Below, in pieces: positions 48,627-60,872 of a stretch of DNA of 64,000 nucleotides; the stretch's first letter is position 1, and each line of letters starts with the position of its first letter. The stretch lies in NCBI GenBank assembly GCA_949358305.1, contig OX442314.1, positions 15,927,060 through 15,991,059 of the forward strand, read 5' to 3'. A program made the translations under genes and the position numbers. Origin of the DNA: Strigamia acuminata (lineage: Eukaryota > Arthropoda > Chilopoda > Geophilomorpha > Linotaeniidae). The notes beneath the pieces were generated by a model. That model ran no database searches and had not been told where the DNA came from. It saw nothing but the letters and a program-made list of their open reading frames with translations.

Positions 48627-51600
48627 ATGTGGTGGCAGCTTCAGCTTTCACTCGTGATTACTTTTACATTCGATATAATTACTTGTGACATATGTTTGTG
48701 CACCGAAGATAAATTAGTATGTGACGAAACGCACCAAATATCCTCTATTCCTCGCCTGGAGTCGGGATGGGCGAGCGAAATCTCCCAAATGTAAGTCACG
48801 TAAACTTTTATTGCCAACTATTCACTCGTATTGAAACTGACCTTTTGCTTCTAAGTTTAATAAACGGACAGCCGCGGATAATTCGCTTAACACGGGAAGA
48901 TTTAATGTCTTATGTCAATTTAACCAAACTGTAAGAAGAAGAAAAAATATATAAAATTAATTAAACTTAAAAAATATAATATTTGTCGATAACATTAGGC
49001 AAATCGAGAGAAGTGGACTCAGATATATTTCCATAAATGCATTCATGTTTAATCGAAACTTAAAACAAATGTGAGTATAATTCACCTAAAGTAAATAATC
49101 CTTTGTTTATTTTACAAAAAAATTAAAAAAAATTAAAAAAATCAATATTTTCTCAAGTTACCTCAGACGGAATAATATCAATTGGTTGTCATGGAAAATT
49201 TTCCACAATTTCCCAATAAGTGAACTGTGAGTTAACTAGATATTAAAAAGATTTCTTTCTCATTCCCGTTTAATATAAGGTTACTTCAAGACAATCCGCT
49301 GACCTGTAACTGCAGTGTCCTGTGGTTACAAACACTTCCTCACGATATTACGTGTGTAGATGGGCCTTTTACGTCCCCACGCTCAATAAGAGCCTTGAGA
49401 ATTACTGGATGTGGTAGGATAAAAAATGTCGTTAATAAACGTTTGGACTCAATTTCATCCACCTTTTAAAAAATAAAATAAATTACTGTAAACCAATTTA
49501 GAACTTCCTCGGCTATCCATTGAGCCATCTAATGCTGTTATCGAACGAGGAGTTGATGTGAACTTCACTTGTTCGTCTGAAAATCAATTTTTAACTCACC
49601 TCGAATGGAATAAAACTTATCTTGGAGTGAACGAAACTCACACGAGAATGAATTCTTCAATACTGCTCACGATCCACAAAACCGCATCCCCGGGACAAGC
49701 ACTTGTTCAATGTTCTGCCGAGAATGAAATAGGACAATCAAAAGTTCAAGCAGTTCTGGAAGTTACAGGTAATAGCCAACAAAAGGTTTAAAAAATGCTA
49801 ATTTCTTACCCGAAGGCAAAGAAAATTCCATTTGCGAAAGTTATGATAATCAGATTATTATTTTTATTTTTGGTAAAATTACTGGTTAATTTTGGACGGA
49901 TTAAAATAAATAAATTTTTTTATTTTGGCATAGTCGAAGTAAATGCTATATCAGAATCTAGCACCGATATTCAATTCATTACTGGAATTGATTCGCACAT
50001 GAATTTTAGATTTTTTTTTGGACACAAACGTGACGCATATAAATTTCCTCATCATAGACTATTGATCTGCACATCCAAATTCTGGAGATGTACTTGACTT
50101 TTGTATAAATAAATTTGACAATATATTTTCGTTGAGGTGTTGGTATCGCCATTGTGTGAGTAAATAAAATTATAGTGTTAATGAAAATCAGATTCCCCAA
50201 TATTAATCACACACACGATAAAGTCAAGTAAAATCCTTAATTTTGAAAATTCGAACACCAAATTAAAGACTAAACAAGTTTTTAAATTATATTAATACTT
50301 TGTACTTTCAGCACGTCCGGAAATAGTTAAAACTAGCTTTTAAATGATATTATATTAATACTTTGTACTTGCAGCACGTCCGGAAATAGTGCGCCTTTAC
50401 TCGCACCTCAGTTTTTACTGGTCAATTTGTTATTCAATTACTGGATATCCTAATCCAAATATAACTTGGAAACTGAATGACACCAACCTGGATGCTTCTG
50501 AACATAATATTATTAACGTAGTGGATGCGTCAACTGCAGGTTCTCTTAATGGGTGTCTCCAATTGCCTCGTGCGACTTTGGATCTTCATGGCGTATACAC
50601 ATTGACTGCTTCAAATGACATCTCTAACACGACGCGAAGTATTCTTTTTAATCCAGGTGCCACTTCAATATATAATTAAATCTAGATCCTAGAATAAAAA
50701 TAAATTGACTTTTAACATTTTTATCTAGGATTAGCACCAGTGTCAAAGTCAAAACCTGCTCGTTTTCGTCCAAATCCGGATGGAAAATTCTCCCTGTTTT
50801 CTTTGATCCTGTACGTGATCGGTGTGGCAGTTTTAATCCTAATTTTAATTATTGGTTTATTGGCGTTTATGCGTCATCGGCGGCATCACAAACGACGACT
50901 TAATATGTTACAATTTTCTCATTTATTGGATAATCCAACCTACACAAGACAATCAGGTTAGTTTCATGAATTCATCCTTTTTGTATTCAAGTAAATTCTA
51001 TTTCCCTTTTATATCAACTTACCGAAAACTTAAATCAATTGAAAAGTAATAAAAATAAAAGCCTTTAAAAACAGATTGAGAAAACAAATGTAATGCAATC
51101 CAGTTGCATTTCCGTTGTTTAAAGGTCAGAAGTTAAACCCTCTTTAAAATCACAAAAGCCATTAAATAAATGACGAACGGATTTAAAATCACTCAGCGTA
51201 TGTTGTTTCAGTCGGATAAAAGAGTCGTGTGACATTTATTAGGAAATTAATTTTTTTTGGCTATGATTTAATGGCCCCCCAGAAATATTGGTCCCCCCCC
51301 CCCCCCCGAAAAAAACTATTTTTCCCAAATAAAACTAAACCGAAAATACTCCTTCACCCCCCAAAAACACTTCTTTTGCCCCATGAAAAAACTGAATTTT
51401 CACCCGAAAAAAAAAAAAACAGAAAAAAACTCATTTACCCCCCAAAACAAACATCAGAAGTATAAATTATTGGACCATAAGTGCCTTTTTAGCCTTAGAC
51501 GGCCTGAAACGTGGGACATGGGACATGTACACGTCCATTCATCCCATTTGTTACTTTCTATGGTAACAAGCCATAAACAATTTTTCGATTGAACATAGGT

Positions 51601-54600
51601 ATCGAAGTGGCGCCAGTTTTTAAGATGAACCTGTCGTATATACTTGTCAATGTCACTGTCTCATAGTGTCCTTTTTAGAGTAGGAACCACGAAGTAACGC
51701 TTAGTGTCTTCTTCTATCCAGATTTTAATTTCTGACATTGATCGTTTCCAGTTATAAAGCCTCCGCAATCTGTTGCAGCGAAAGAGAAAGATTGCAGGCA
51801 AACAGTTTTGCGTTGACACATTCTGGTTTTCGTTCGATGGACCAAGTTTGAACCATTTGTTTTAATTTAATTTAATTTACCCCCATTTTTTTTATCGAGA
51901 TACGGTAATGTTATATTGTCTTGATGAATCTTATTTTGGGGTTGTAACTAAAGAGAAAACAAAAGTTGAAAGATATAAATAGAGTACCGCGATAGGATTG
52001 TATTACTTATTTTAGAAATCGATTTCAGTCGGCAATTGAAATATTTGTTCTTGTGTCCAGTTTTTATTTACACAACTGTTTGTAGGAAAAAACATTTCTC
52101 AACACAATCAAAAATGTATTCAACATTTTTTTTTTTAAATACACCAAATTTTTATTCTATACGTTTTTTTTTACACGGTTTCTTCTGGAACAAAAAATTC
52201 ACTGTAAGCTCATCTTACCACTTTTAACGATGTCTTTAACTTCGAGTAATGCCATATTAATTATTTCCTTTCAAATTAATAACGCCATATCATGAGTTCA
52301 TTTTGGTTTAGTGTTTCAAAAGTCGGAAAGTAAATTGAATGCAAGATTAAAATTGAGACGTGGGTTCAATTTCCGTCTAGAAAGCTTAAAACTTAAGAAA
52401 TAATTGCGTCTTTCTATAGAAGTTTACGTTGGTTCTTTTAAGTAATTTGTATGAATTGTACTGCTGTGTATGAAATTCACATTCGTTCAACAATTACATT
52501 AGATGCGTTCAAATTGGTTAAGATAAATATCTGTTTTAAATTGATACTTCGTGTTAACTTCAGGATGTGACGTTATTTATTTAACTTAACTTTAAGCAAG
52601 AGGTCGTGCAACATATCTTTCAGCTTGATTTGCTGTACGTTAGAAATTCGATACAAAAAATTTCATTGAAGAGCATTCAATAATGTCATTTATTTGACAC
52701 ATTTTAATTAATTTCATTGAAGAGAATTCAATAATGTCATTTATTTGACATTTTAATTAATTTAAGCAACTTTAAATTTTGCTCAACTAATTCGAACGCA
52801 AGTATTGTTACTTCTTTCATCTTTCTTGCTCATTTTATTACGTTTATATTGCATTCTAGGTTAAAATAAGTCATGAAGCAAAGCTTAAAGCTGTACGCTT
52901 TTTACAATACAAATACGAAAGAAAAAATGTTTAAAGAGTATAACATACGGAGTATTAATAAAGGAAAATATTTTCTTAATTATCTTTTAAAAAAATTGTA
53001 ACCAAGTTGTTTTCAAACCGAGTTTAATTTAATAACAAATTTCAAGACCTTTGAGAAATAAATAACAGCATTTCAGGTGATTCATAAGTTTGAATACTGT
53101 AGCCATATAACTTAACAACAAATTAATGTACCCTAATGCACTTGACCAGCATCAATTTATTGTGCTGAATTCCACGAAACTAAATTGCTTATTTTCCTGT
53201 CGTATTTATGACAAATGAGCTATTGCTCTTAAAAAAAATTTCAAACAAATTAAAACTTGAGTAAATAAATTTTAATTTATGAATAACAAGACGAGAGTTT
53301 ATCATACAATAAGTTAAAAAATACCGGTCACCTCACTGGTCAAGCGCATGCCTCTAAAATCTTTTATAACGACCAAACAGGCCGTACAGAAATTTTGTTT
53401 AATTATTTTATTTTTGGACTAAATGTATGTAAACTAACGTGTGTGTATTATGTTTGTGGGGGCGCAAACCTGCCGCGTTTTAACTCCTTACGAACTCCAC
53501 ACAAAAAAAAACACAAATAAGAATACTGTAGCATATATCATGCGAATCTTACAGATTGCCAGTTCGCAATTGATGCAATAAAATCACCAAATTTTTCTTA
53601 CCTTTGTTACTGTAGCAACAAAACGAGGTTAATTTGTATTGTTTGTTTCTTATTATTCCTTTTGCCACATATTGATTCTTAGTCTGTTCAATCAAATCGT
53701 ATTGTGAAAACCCCCAATCAAACCACATTCACTGAATTTACAATATAACATATATTTATGTCTAGGCTTAACAATAGAAAAAATGGTGAATGCAAGAAAT
53801 AATTAAAAACAATTTACCTAATTCTTCACTATTGCAAACGAGTGATCATCATCATCCAAGAGGACGCGTTTGGTGCGACATGTTGTTTTCCTGATCAGAA
53901 GTGCTAAGCCACTTTAATTGCACTTCTGCAAGATGCGTAAATCCTCGCTCAAACCACCTAATAAGAGAATCAAGTTCATTTGATGGTTTTTGACAAAATA
54001 ATCTGTAAATCCGTCCACTGACAAACTAATCCCTAAACTTTTTTAATCACTTTATCCTCTACTTATATTAAAAACGAACAAAACAAATAAAAATAAAAAC
54101 CTAATAAACAAAAATACCTATCTCTATTTGCAGAAATTGTTCTACCGTCTTTCTCGCCTTCCGAAATCCGTTTCCTCCGTCCACTAGGTGAAGGTGCCTT
54201 TGGACGAGTATTCCTAGGAGTAGTTGAAGGCTTAGTATCTGGAGAATCAAGCACCCGAGTTGCCATTAAGACTCTCAAAGAAGAATTCCAAGCAAAAGAA
54301 CTCATTCAAGAAGCAAAATTGTTAACGACACTCAAACATCAACACATAGTTTGCTTCTATGGACTGGTGCAAATGGAAGAAAAGCTTTTAATGCTATTTG
54401 AGTTCATGGATCAAGGAGATCTAAACAGTTACCTTAGAAATCACGGCCCGAATAATCCTGGAAACGATACCGAACTCTCATTAAAACAGCTCACCGATTT
54501 GGCTCGGCAAATTGCATCGGGTGGACAATATTTGGCTTCTCAGCATTTTATTCATCGTGATTTGGCCACGCGCAATTGCCTAGTAAACAAACGACTTACA

Positions 54601-55053
54601 GTTAAAATTGGAGATTTTGGCATGAGTCGAGACGTCTACACATCAGACTATTACAAAGTAGTTTACTCACCCTTGCATTTAATTTAACTGCTATTTTTGA
54701 TGGTTTTTCTTTATTTTGTATAGGTGGGTGGACAAACTTTACTTCCAGTTCGTTGGATGCCACCAGAGGCGCTTTTGTATCGACGTTTTTCAATCCAGTC
54801 GGATATTTGGAGTTTTGGGGTGGTATTGTGGGAGATATTTACATACGGGCAACAACCTTGGTATTGCTACACAAATCACGAAGCAGTTCAACAAATTATA
54901 AATGGACGGTTGTTATCTTCGCCCAGAAATACATCGGACGAACTATATAAAATAATGTTGGGTTGTTGGCATCAACAACCCAACGAGAGAATATCAATGA
55001 AAGAAATACAACGCAGGTTGAATCGTTTCATGGAAGTTCTCGAAATAACGTGA
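48627..55053 (+). CDS. Trk-type neurotrophin receptor tyrosine kinase
   Basis: Ten exons (48627-48790, 48856-48930, 48999-49070, 49167-49226, 49280-49413, 49502-49768, 50375-50656, 50729-50956, 54134-54657, 54724-55053) give 711 residues. Order: signal peptide, Cys-rich LRR cap ([14 protein letters not shown]), three LRR exons, LRR C-cap ([13 protein letters not shown]), Ig-C2 domain 1 ([11 protein letters not shown]...[12 protein letters not shown]), Ig-C2 domain 2 ([11 protein letters not shown]), one membrane helix ([20 protein letters not shown]), a juxtamembrane NPTY, and the kinase. Kinase motifs are [33 protein letters not shown] with the paired Tyr SDYYK, and [18 protein letters not shown]. 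The C-terminus stops at MEVLEIT, without the YLDVLG-like PLC-gamma docking tail of vertebrate Trks. Intron 8 is 3.2 kb, unusually long here. Confidence 0.93.
50286..50390 (+). repeat. tandemly duplicated splice acceptor in the Trk gene
   Basis: A 42-bp stretch containing ATATTAATACTTTGTACTT, the CAG acceptor and the first exon bases (CACGTCCGGAAATAGT) occurs at 50286-50327 and again at 50349-50390. Using the first acceptor (exon from 50312) reads into a TAA within about ten codons; the second (exon from 50375) gives the full Ig domain. Confidence 0.85.
51290..51440. repeat. C-run and A-run simple sequence in Trk intron 8
   Basis: A run of 15 C residues near 51293-51307 is followed by alternating C-runs and A-runs up to 51440. 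The opposite strand is G-rich and could form quadruplexes. Confidence 0.7.
52661..52760. repeat. two-copy 51-bp tandem repeat in Trk intron 8
   Basis: Units starting TTTCATTGAAGAGCATTCAA and TTTCATTGAAGAGAATTCAA lie head to tail with two differences plus a 2-bp indel. Confidence 0.85.
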
Positions 55054-56184
55054 CAGATTTTGTTGGGCTATAATTTTATTTAGATTTCAATTCACAAATC
55101 TAAAAAAATAAATGTGCTTTTCAAGGATGGGTTTGTTTTCGTCGCAAGCACCAAAATTCAATCTTGAGTAATTAATGCATTCTCAAGTGCTAAAAAAAAT
55201 TGTTTGGAATTTGAGAACGATTTAAAATGGATGATTTGAGAAGTTCACGTGACACCAACAAGAAAAACAGAAATTAATAACTTTGTTTTTCTTTCATCGG
55301 CTGCCAAAGAAATCTGCAACGTGTTGACAACATCGATGTAGTTTGATACTTCTTAATAAAATCTACGAGATTTCATTCTCTCAACCTGAAATTCAAAAAT
55401 TCAAAATGAAAAAATATAACTTTAAATGTAAACGTATTAAAGAACAATGCCGTCAATAGCTTTATTAAAAACGTATATTTCGAATGCGTGTCACTTTGAT
55501 TTGAATGACAAATGTAAACAAAAAATGAGTATTGTACTACCACTCAAATCAATCTGAGGCAATAGCTGAGAGTTTAGCCTTCAATGTGAATGAAGCTAAA
55601 TTATTGTGCAATCAGAAACTGAACACTCAATAAAGCAAAGTTTAACTGAAATGAACAAGGAATAAACAAGAAATAAGCTAAATGTTTTCTTTGTTTTGTT
55701 AAGAAATAAAGCTCGTACCGGTGCATATTTTAAATTCAACATCGTAAGCATAGTCTATTCACTTGTGTGTTAAGCAATACAGACCAGGTTAGGAGCTTGC
55801 ATGATGATTGCTAAGTTTACATGGACACAGTTTTTTTAGATAAGTGAAAAAAATTAAATTTTATTCATCTGGAAAACCGTGCGTGTACATAATCTCGAAT
55901 CGAACGGAATGTGCACATTAATTACCCATAATGCATTTCGATTATCAGACGCAACAAAATGGTTGTCGATCTATTTCAACCGTCAAACAAACCAAATTGA
56001 GCTGAAAATTGAGCTGATAATTGAAAATTTTCGCTTTTCTGGAAAACTGTGACCATGTAAACTTGTTAAATGACATCAGTTTTTGTTTCAGTTTACCGCT
56101 CACTTTGACACTAGCATTAACAATGTCCATTGCCGAAAACCGTTTGCCCAGATGCCTATGATTAGAATGCGAAATCACTTACGA
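55054..56184. other. convergent spacer between Trk and ARL14EP
   Basis: Contains AATAAA at about 55107 for Trk. No gene was recognised in the remaining 1 kb. Confidence 0.5.
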
Positions 56185-56874
56185 TTAAATGTTGGTGTTT
56201 CGGTAGATAACATCTGATCCTTGCACTTGGACAGAAGAATACGCCCACCTTCTATTATTTCTGCACTCATGACCACATTTTGGCGACTGACATTTCATGC
56301 ACGGAAAATGACAACCGACACAGTCTTTCTCAAGGCAGTCACAGTAGTCTAATTTCACTGAAGAAACCTCTCTTTTCTCGTAAATATCATCCAAACAAAA
56401 ATGTTTGCTGGCACTTTAAAAGATAATCAAATATATATTTATAATTAAAGATAATAAAAAATACAAGAAAACCAATCTGATTTTTTTACCTTTCTTTATA
56501 CGATTGCAATCTCTTCAATTTCCTTGCTTTCCGGTTGCTCATTTCTGGGGTCCAATCGTCATTAAATCGGCAAGTATCACCAAGATCGAGTCTTTGCAGT
56601 TCTCGGGCTGTAGGCTTTTTAAAAAATAAAAGGAATTGATGAATTGCTTTATCGAAATCACAAAAACGGCAGTTATAAACAACACGTTATTTTTTTTAAA
56701 AAAAATTCTCATCATCACGACCAACTTTCATAAAAATCGCTTTATTGGCAAAATCAGTCTGAAGTTTGTGCTTCTTACTTTGTCTTTTCCATCTAGCGCA
56801 CGCGTTACAATCGTACCATATTCTGACTCATGAATGTCTTTATCTGTAGTGTCACTACGCCTCTGCTCTGCCAT
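56185..56874 (-). CDS. ARL14EP: ARL14 effector protein-like
   Basis: Three exons join in frame from the ATG at 56874: MAEQRRSDTTDKDIHESEYG, then ARELQRLDLGDTCRFNDDWT with RKARKLKRLQSYKES, then ASKHFCLDDIYEKREVSS and the conserved Cys-rich C-terminus. The last has YCDCLEKDCVGCHFPCMKC, CGHECRNNRRWAYSSV and ends VIYRNTNI. The Cys-rich domain and its order match vertebrate ARL14EP, which links the GTPase ARL14 to myosin 1E and MHC-II vesicle movement; related proteins also occur in chromatin complexes. Without clear organism context, only the family name is safe. A decayed copy of its 5' part is at 63190-63510. Confidence 0.82.
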
Positions 56875-57737
56875 TTCTTCAATATGCAGTAATAAAAACA
56901 CAATAACCCTAAAGCTCTTTGTTTCAATTTTGAGAAAGCACCAGGAATGAGTAATGCTTCAGGAGCTTGCACATCACCAAACAGGAGTAAACGACCTTTG
57001 AATTTTAAAATTAATGTCCGTTTAATTGTTTCGATTAGTTTCAATTTTTATATCAGTTAAGGCGCATGGTATGCAGAGAGGCTTGCCCATCCTGCGTTAG
57101 CAACTGTGTTATTAGAAGCATTAATCATTCCAGGTGTTATGGCCGTGTTCACATCAGGACCTCGGTTTGGACATACTTATTGCTTATTGGTTGCTGTCAA
57201 GCATTAGGTAATCACATTGAAAAACTAGGTTAATAAGAGACAAAAGATTTGAACATCAGGCAATTGGGCTGTGATTTCAACTTGCTGGCTCGAAGGATAC
57301 ACGATTGTTACTGTAGCAGAGATGGATGGTCTTTTATCAACAATAAGTTAGTATGTTTTCATTTTCATAGGCATTTCTAATTAAAATGCAAAATATTATA
57401 AATCGGGTACTAATTAAGGAAGAGGTTTTACATGCGCAACAAGATCAATTCATTGAAACAAGCAAAACAATGCGATTTCAATCGGAAAACAATTTTTCAG
57501 TCATCTGCACCTGTTATGTAATTGTTTGGGTTTCAGTTTCATCCTGATCTACGGGTATTGGTAGGTATAGTGCCATTTTAGTGGGGTGAAACTGACACAC
57601 GTCAGTTTTAATTATTTTTTTTTTTACGTCAGGCCGTCACATCAGATATTTTTACTGGATCAGTTATCCCACAATGTGGTTATCTCGTACAAATGTAAAG
57701 CAGCGGTAGGCGCCATCTGTTGTCGCAAAGGAAAACC
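56875..57737. other. spacer upstream of ARL14EP
   Basis: Its first about 300 bp (56875-57180) recur in degraded form at 63230-63520. The rest shows no coding signal that I can support. Confidence 0.5.
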
Positions 57738-58302
57738 TTTTGCGGACAAATGGTAGCTGCAGCTACTATGAGGGGCTCTGGCGGTGAATGACGTGACCAC
57801 GAAGGTAAACAGCGTAAAATTATTACAATATGATTGTAAATCTGCATTTTAATAATTTTAAAATTATATTTCTGCGTAATTTTAAATTATTGAATAAGGA
57901 ACGAATTTTTCAACATTAAACACTTACCACTGTATAAGAAATAGGATCTTGCCAAAGATTACTTGGTTCAGAAAAATGTTTCGAACATATCATTGTGTGT
58001 CGTGTAACTTTATCCAAGGTAAATTCAATACGGCCACAAGCATTTACCCATCGTTGGCATTTTTCTTTTTGTTTTTTCTTACTTGGGAAATGGAGAAAGT
58101 ATACACCTTTCATGTGTTGCTGATCCTGATATCTCGAATCACTGTTACAATTTTTGTATGCGCAATGATAAACAACCATTCTTAAATAATTAAACTCATC
58201 AGAAAGGTGAGGCCGCACAATATAATATTGGCACAACAAGTCAAGAAACCGGAAGCGGAGATGTCAGTTGTCGCGTTGAAGATCCGCCATTTGTCCGCAA
58301 AA
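57738..58302. repeat. 16-bp perfect inverted repeat pair around a THAP exon
   Basis: TTTTGCGGACAAATGG at 57738-57753 is the exact reverse complement of 58287-58302. A GGCGCC core occurs outside each arm (about 57707 and 58335). The arms enclose the THAP exon, as the ends of a small DNA transposon would. Confidence 0.6.
57928..58179 (-). CDS. THAP zinc-finger exon (rest of gene not found)
   Basis: The ATG at 58179 opens an 84-codon exon that ends at a consensus donor (GTAAGTG from 57927). It encodes one THAP DNA-binding domain: MVVYHCAYKNCNSD with the first Cys pair, VYFLHFPSKKKQKEKCQRWV with Phe-Pro and Trp, and ICSKHFSEPSNLW with the Cys-x2-His pair. All zinc ligands are present. THAP domains occur in chromatin regulators and in P-element-type transposases. 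No matching downstream exon was identified before ARL14EP, so the gene may be truncated or a domesticated or transposon fragment. Confidence 0.7.
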
Positions 58303-58652
58303 TAACGTCGTTTTCTATTATTTCGGCCATAGGTGGCGCCACAATCACAGGACAGACTCTCCCTCGGAATCGCCTCTACTTTTCATTTACTGTTTCGGAG
58401 CTCCAAAATCCAAATGCATTATCGATCATGAAATTTGTAAAATCTGGTTACAATTCTCGCCAATCTCGCTACAACCATAAATTACACGTAAGCAAAAGTC
58501 AAAACGACTTGTGAATTATAATACAGCATTACTTTATTTTTATTTAATTTATTCTGAGTCTGATTCCAACAAGCAATTAAGTAGATTACACTTCTCTTAC
58601 AAGTTAGATTTTTTCTTAGTATATAAAATGTAGTTAGCGTAGCAGTTTTGTT

Positions 58653-60228
58653 TTAAATTATCTTCTGGGAGCCGCTGAAGATCAATGCAAACACAATCAT
58701 AACTGCTACGAAGAAAGTGTTGATTTTATGAGTCATCTGCCCATTTACTACAAGAAAAATAATTTTGAAAAATATATCAAGTAATTTAGCAACCTATATC
58801 TTTAGATGAAATTAATTACTAAGAAGCTTTGAGTTTAACTCACCGTCGAACGACGTAAGTGGAGAAGAGGTATAGGTGGCGTCAGAATCCTGTGCTAGGC
58901 ATTGAATACTTCCATTTTTAACCCGGTGTGGAAACGTAAATGTATGCCTTGGAGTAGTAGAAATATAGGTTGCAGTTCTGTTAATAGTACCACTGGTCCA
59001 GGTATTAAGCCATTTATAAAGAATCGGGTTCTTAAATCCTATCGTTTTGCAGGTTAAGTTTTTCGGATGATTTACTTCGAAAGTTAATAAAGGCCAAGGG
59101 GGATCGATCCACACTTCTTTGCCAAGGGGTACATCTAGAATAAAATATCTGTATTTGTAGGATGAAGAGGATTTGATTTTTTTTTAGACGTTGTATGAGA
59201 TGATTCAGAGATGAACCAGTTTTTTCTTTCATACCTTCAGTAACTAAAATAGAAAAAAAATGAAAGTTAAGTTTAATGAAGACAAAAAATTTTGAGAATA
59301 TATCAATTCAGTAATATAACAACTTATATGTCTTTATCTAAAATTAATGACAAGAAGTTTTGAGTTCCACTCACCTTTGTACAAAACATATTTCGAAGAG
59401 GTGTAAAAGCTGTCACCAGAACCCCGCGCTTGACAACGAATAGCACCGTTTGGCATCCAGTGTGGAAATGTGAATGTAACAATTGGATCAGTAAAATTAC
59501 CCAATACGGCCCCATCGGTGACATTAATCCATTGATAATAAATAGGATCAGAAAATCCATGGGCTATGCACTTTACTAATTCCGATCGATTTACTCTGAA
59601 ATTTATACCGGTAGGAGATGGGTTGGTCATATATACTTGCTTCTCACTGACAGGTACATCTAAAATATAACGAGTACGAATTTAAACATCAAGACGGTGA
59701 CAATTTCATTTTCTTTTGATTTTTTCCCTTCATACCTGCATTAGCTAAAATAGAAGAAAATAGAAATCGATTTTATGGCGAACTTCGAAATTTATAAAAT
59801 TTTAAAGAGTTTACCAGAAAAGGGAACCTTAGTGGAGTTATAAAAACGATCGTCATTTAGACCTTTAGCTTGGCATATGATGTAACCAGTTAGTGGTACA
59901 TTTGATGAAATTTCTACGTGTGAGCTGTTTGAATTTAGTGCGTAATAAGAACCAGATTTAATCATCGTCCATTGGAACGTAATCGGTGGTTGGGCATTTA
60001 GTACAATACACGTCACGTTTCTTGGTACATTTATTTCAAATTGTATAGGGGGAGTATCCGCAATGAAGAGAGTTATGCCTGAATATGTTAAAAACATAAA
60101 TTTCATGTAAATGAAACAGCGAACAAAAGCGTCAAATGACTCAAATACAATATTTACTCACCAAAACAAACATTAAAGAGGCTGGAAATTAATATTAGAT
60201 AGAACATGTTGATGTTGTAGTTGTACAT
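58653..60228 (-). CDS. membrane-anchored protein with three Ig domains and 9-nt microexons
   Basis: The start at 60228 gives a signal peptide (MFYLILISSLFNVCFG after MYNYNIN). Ig 1 (about 59820-60090) has VTCIVLNAQPPITFQWTMI and YIICQAKGL; Ig 2 (about 59375-59660) has LVKCIAHGFSDPIYYQWINV and AIRCQARGSG; Ig 3 (about 58845-59130) has LTCKTIGFKNPILYKWLN and IQCLAQDS. Each later Ig exon is preceded by a 9-nt exon: 59736-59744 and 59235-59243. All junctions are phase 1, so skipping any unit keeps the frame. The last exon ends in a hydrophobic tail (TFFVAVMIVFALIFSGS), a likely GPI signal. Function is unknown; recognition or adhesion is an inference. Confidence 0.8.
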
Positions 60229-60729
60229 TAAAGTGAGCAAAGAGTTGTTTATCTAATAAACGAAATAAAGTGAACTGTAGATTCTTATCAGATATTGATT
60301 GCCGTAACGTGGATGGTAACTATTGTAGGAGCACGGAATGATAACAACTGTGAAACCGAATGACTTTTCATAAAATTATCTTGTTATAAAATAAATAAAA
60401 AATTAGGCCACAGCTAGAAGTTTTTTAGGGAATAAATTGTTCGAGATCATTTATTACAAAAGTAGAATTCTTCAATGGAATCTCATTAAACAGAAATAAA
60501 GTTATAAATCGTTTATAAAAGCTAACTAACCACAACGCATGCATGCTAGCAGATGATACGAGTCGATCCAAATCCTTAACCGATGGTCCCTTTCCTAAAC
60601 AGGAAGTGAGCATCAAACTGGAGAAAGTAGATTGCAGTGACCAGACAGCAAGTCAAGTCCCATGGGGACAACTCTGACCACTCGGCCGAGAGAGCCACTA
60701 TCTAGCAATTGTTTTGTTGTACCCGGAAC
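60229..60729. other. spacer upstream of the three-Ig gene
   Basis: Presumed promoter side of the gene at 58653-60228. Nothing else was recognised apart from a shared CACAGCTAGAAG/CACAGCTGGAAG string also upstream of the gene at 61685-62793, in keeping with gene duplication. Confidence 0.45.
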
Positions 60730-60864
60730 CAGGGCTGGACTGGGAACAAATTTATTGCCGGGAAATCTTGGTGTCCCGGCCACAATTAATGAAGTCGGGA
60801 CAGGCCACAGCGGCCACGGGCCACCAGGAAACTCCCAGTAGCCCGCCGGGCCAGTCCAGCACTG
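60730..60864. mobile_element. short GC-rich hAT-type MITE
   Basis: This 135-bp element has inverted termini (CAGGGCTGGACTGG left; CCAGTCCAGCACTG right) and a perfect 8-bp target duplication CCCGGAAC at 60722-60729 and 60865-60872. Its high GC content contrasts sharply with the surroundings. The 8-bp duplication and CAGGG termini indicate hAT. No transposase. Confidence 0.9.
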
Positions 60865-60872
60865 CCCGGAAC

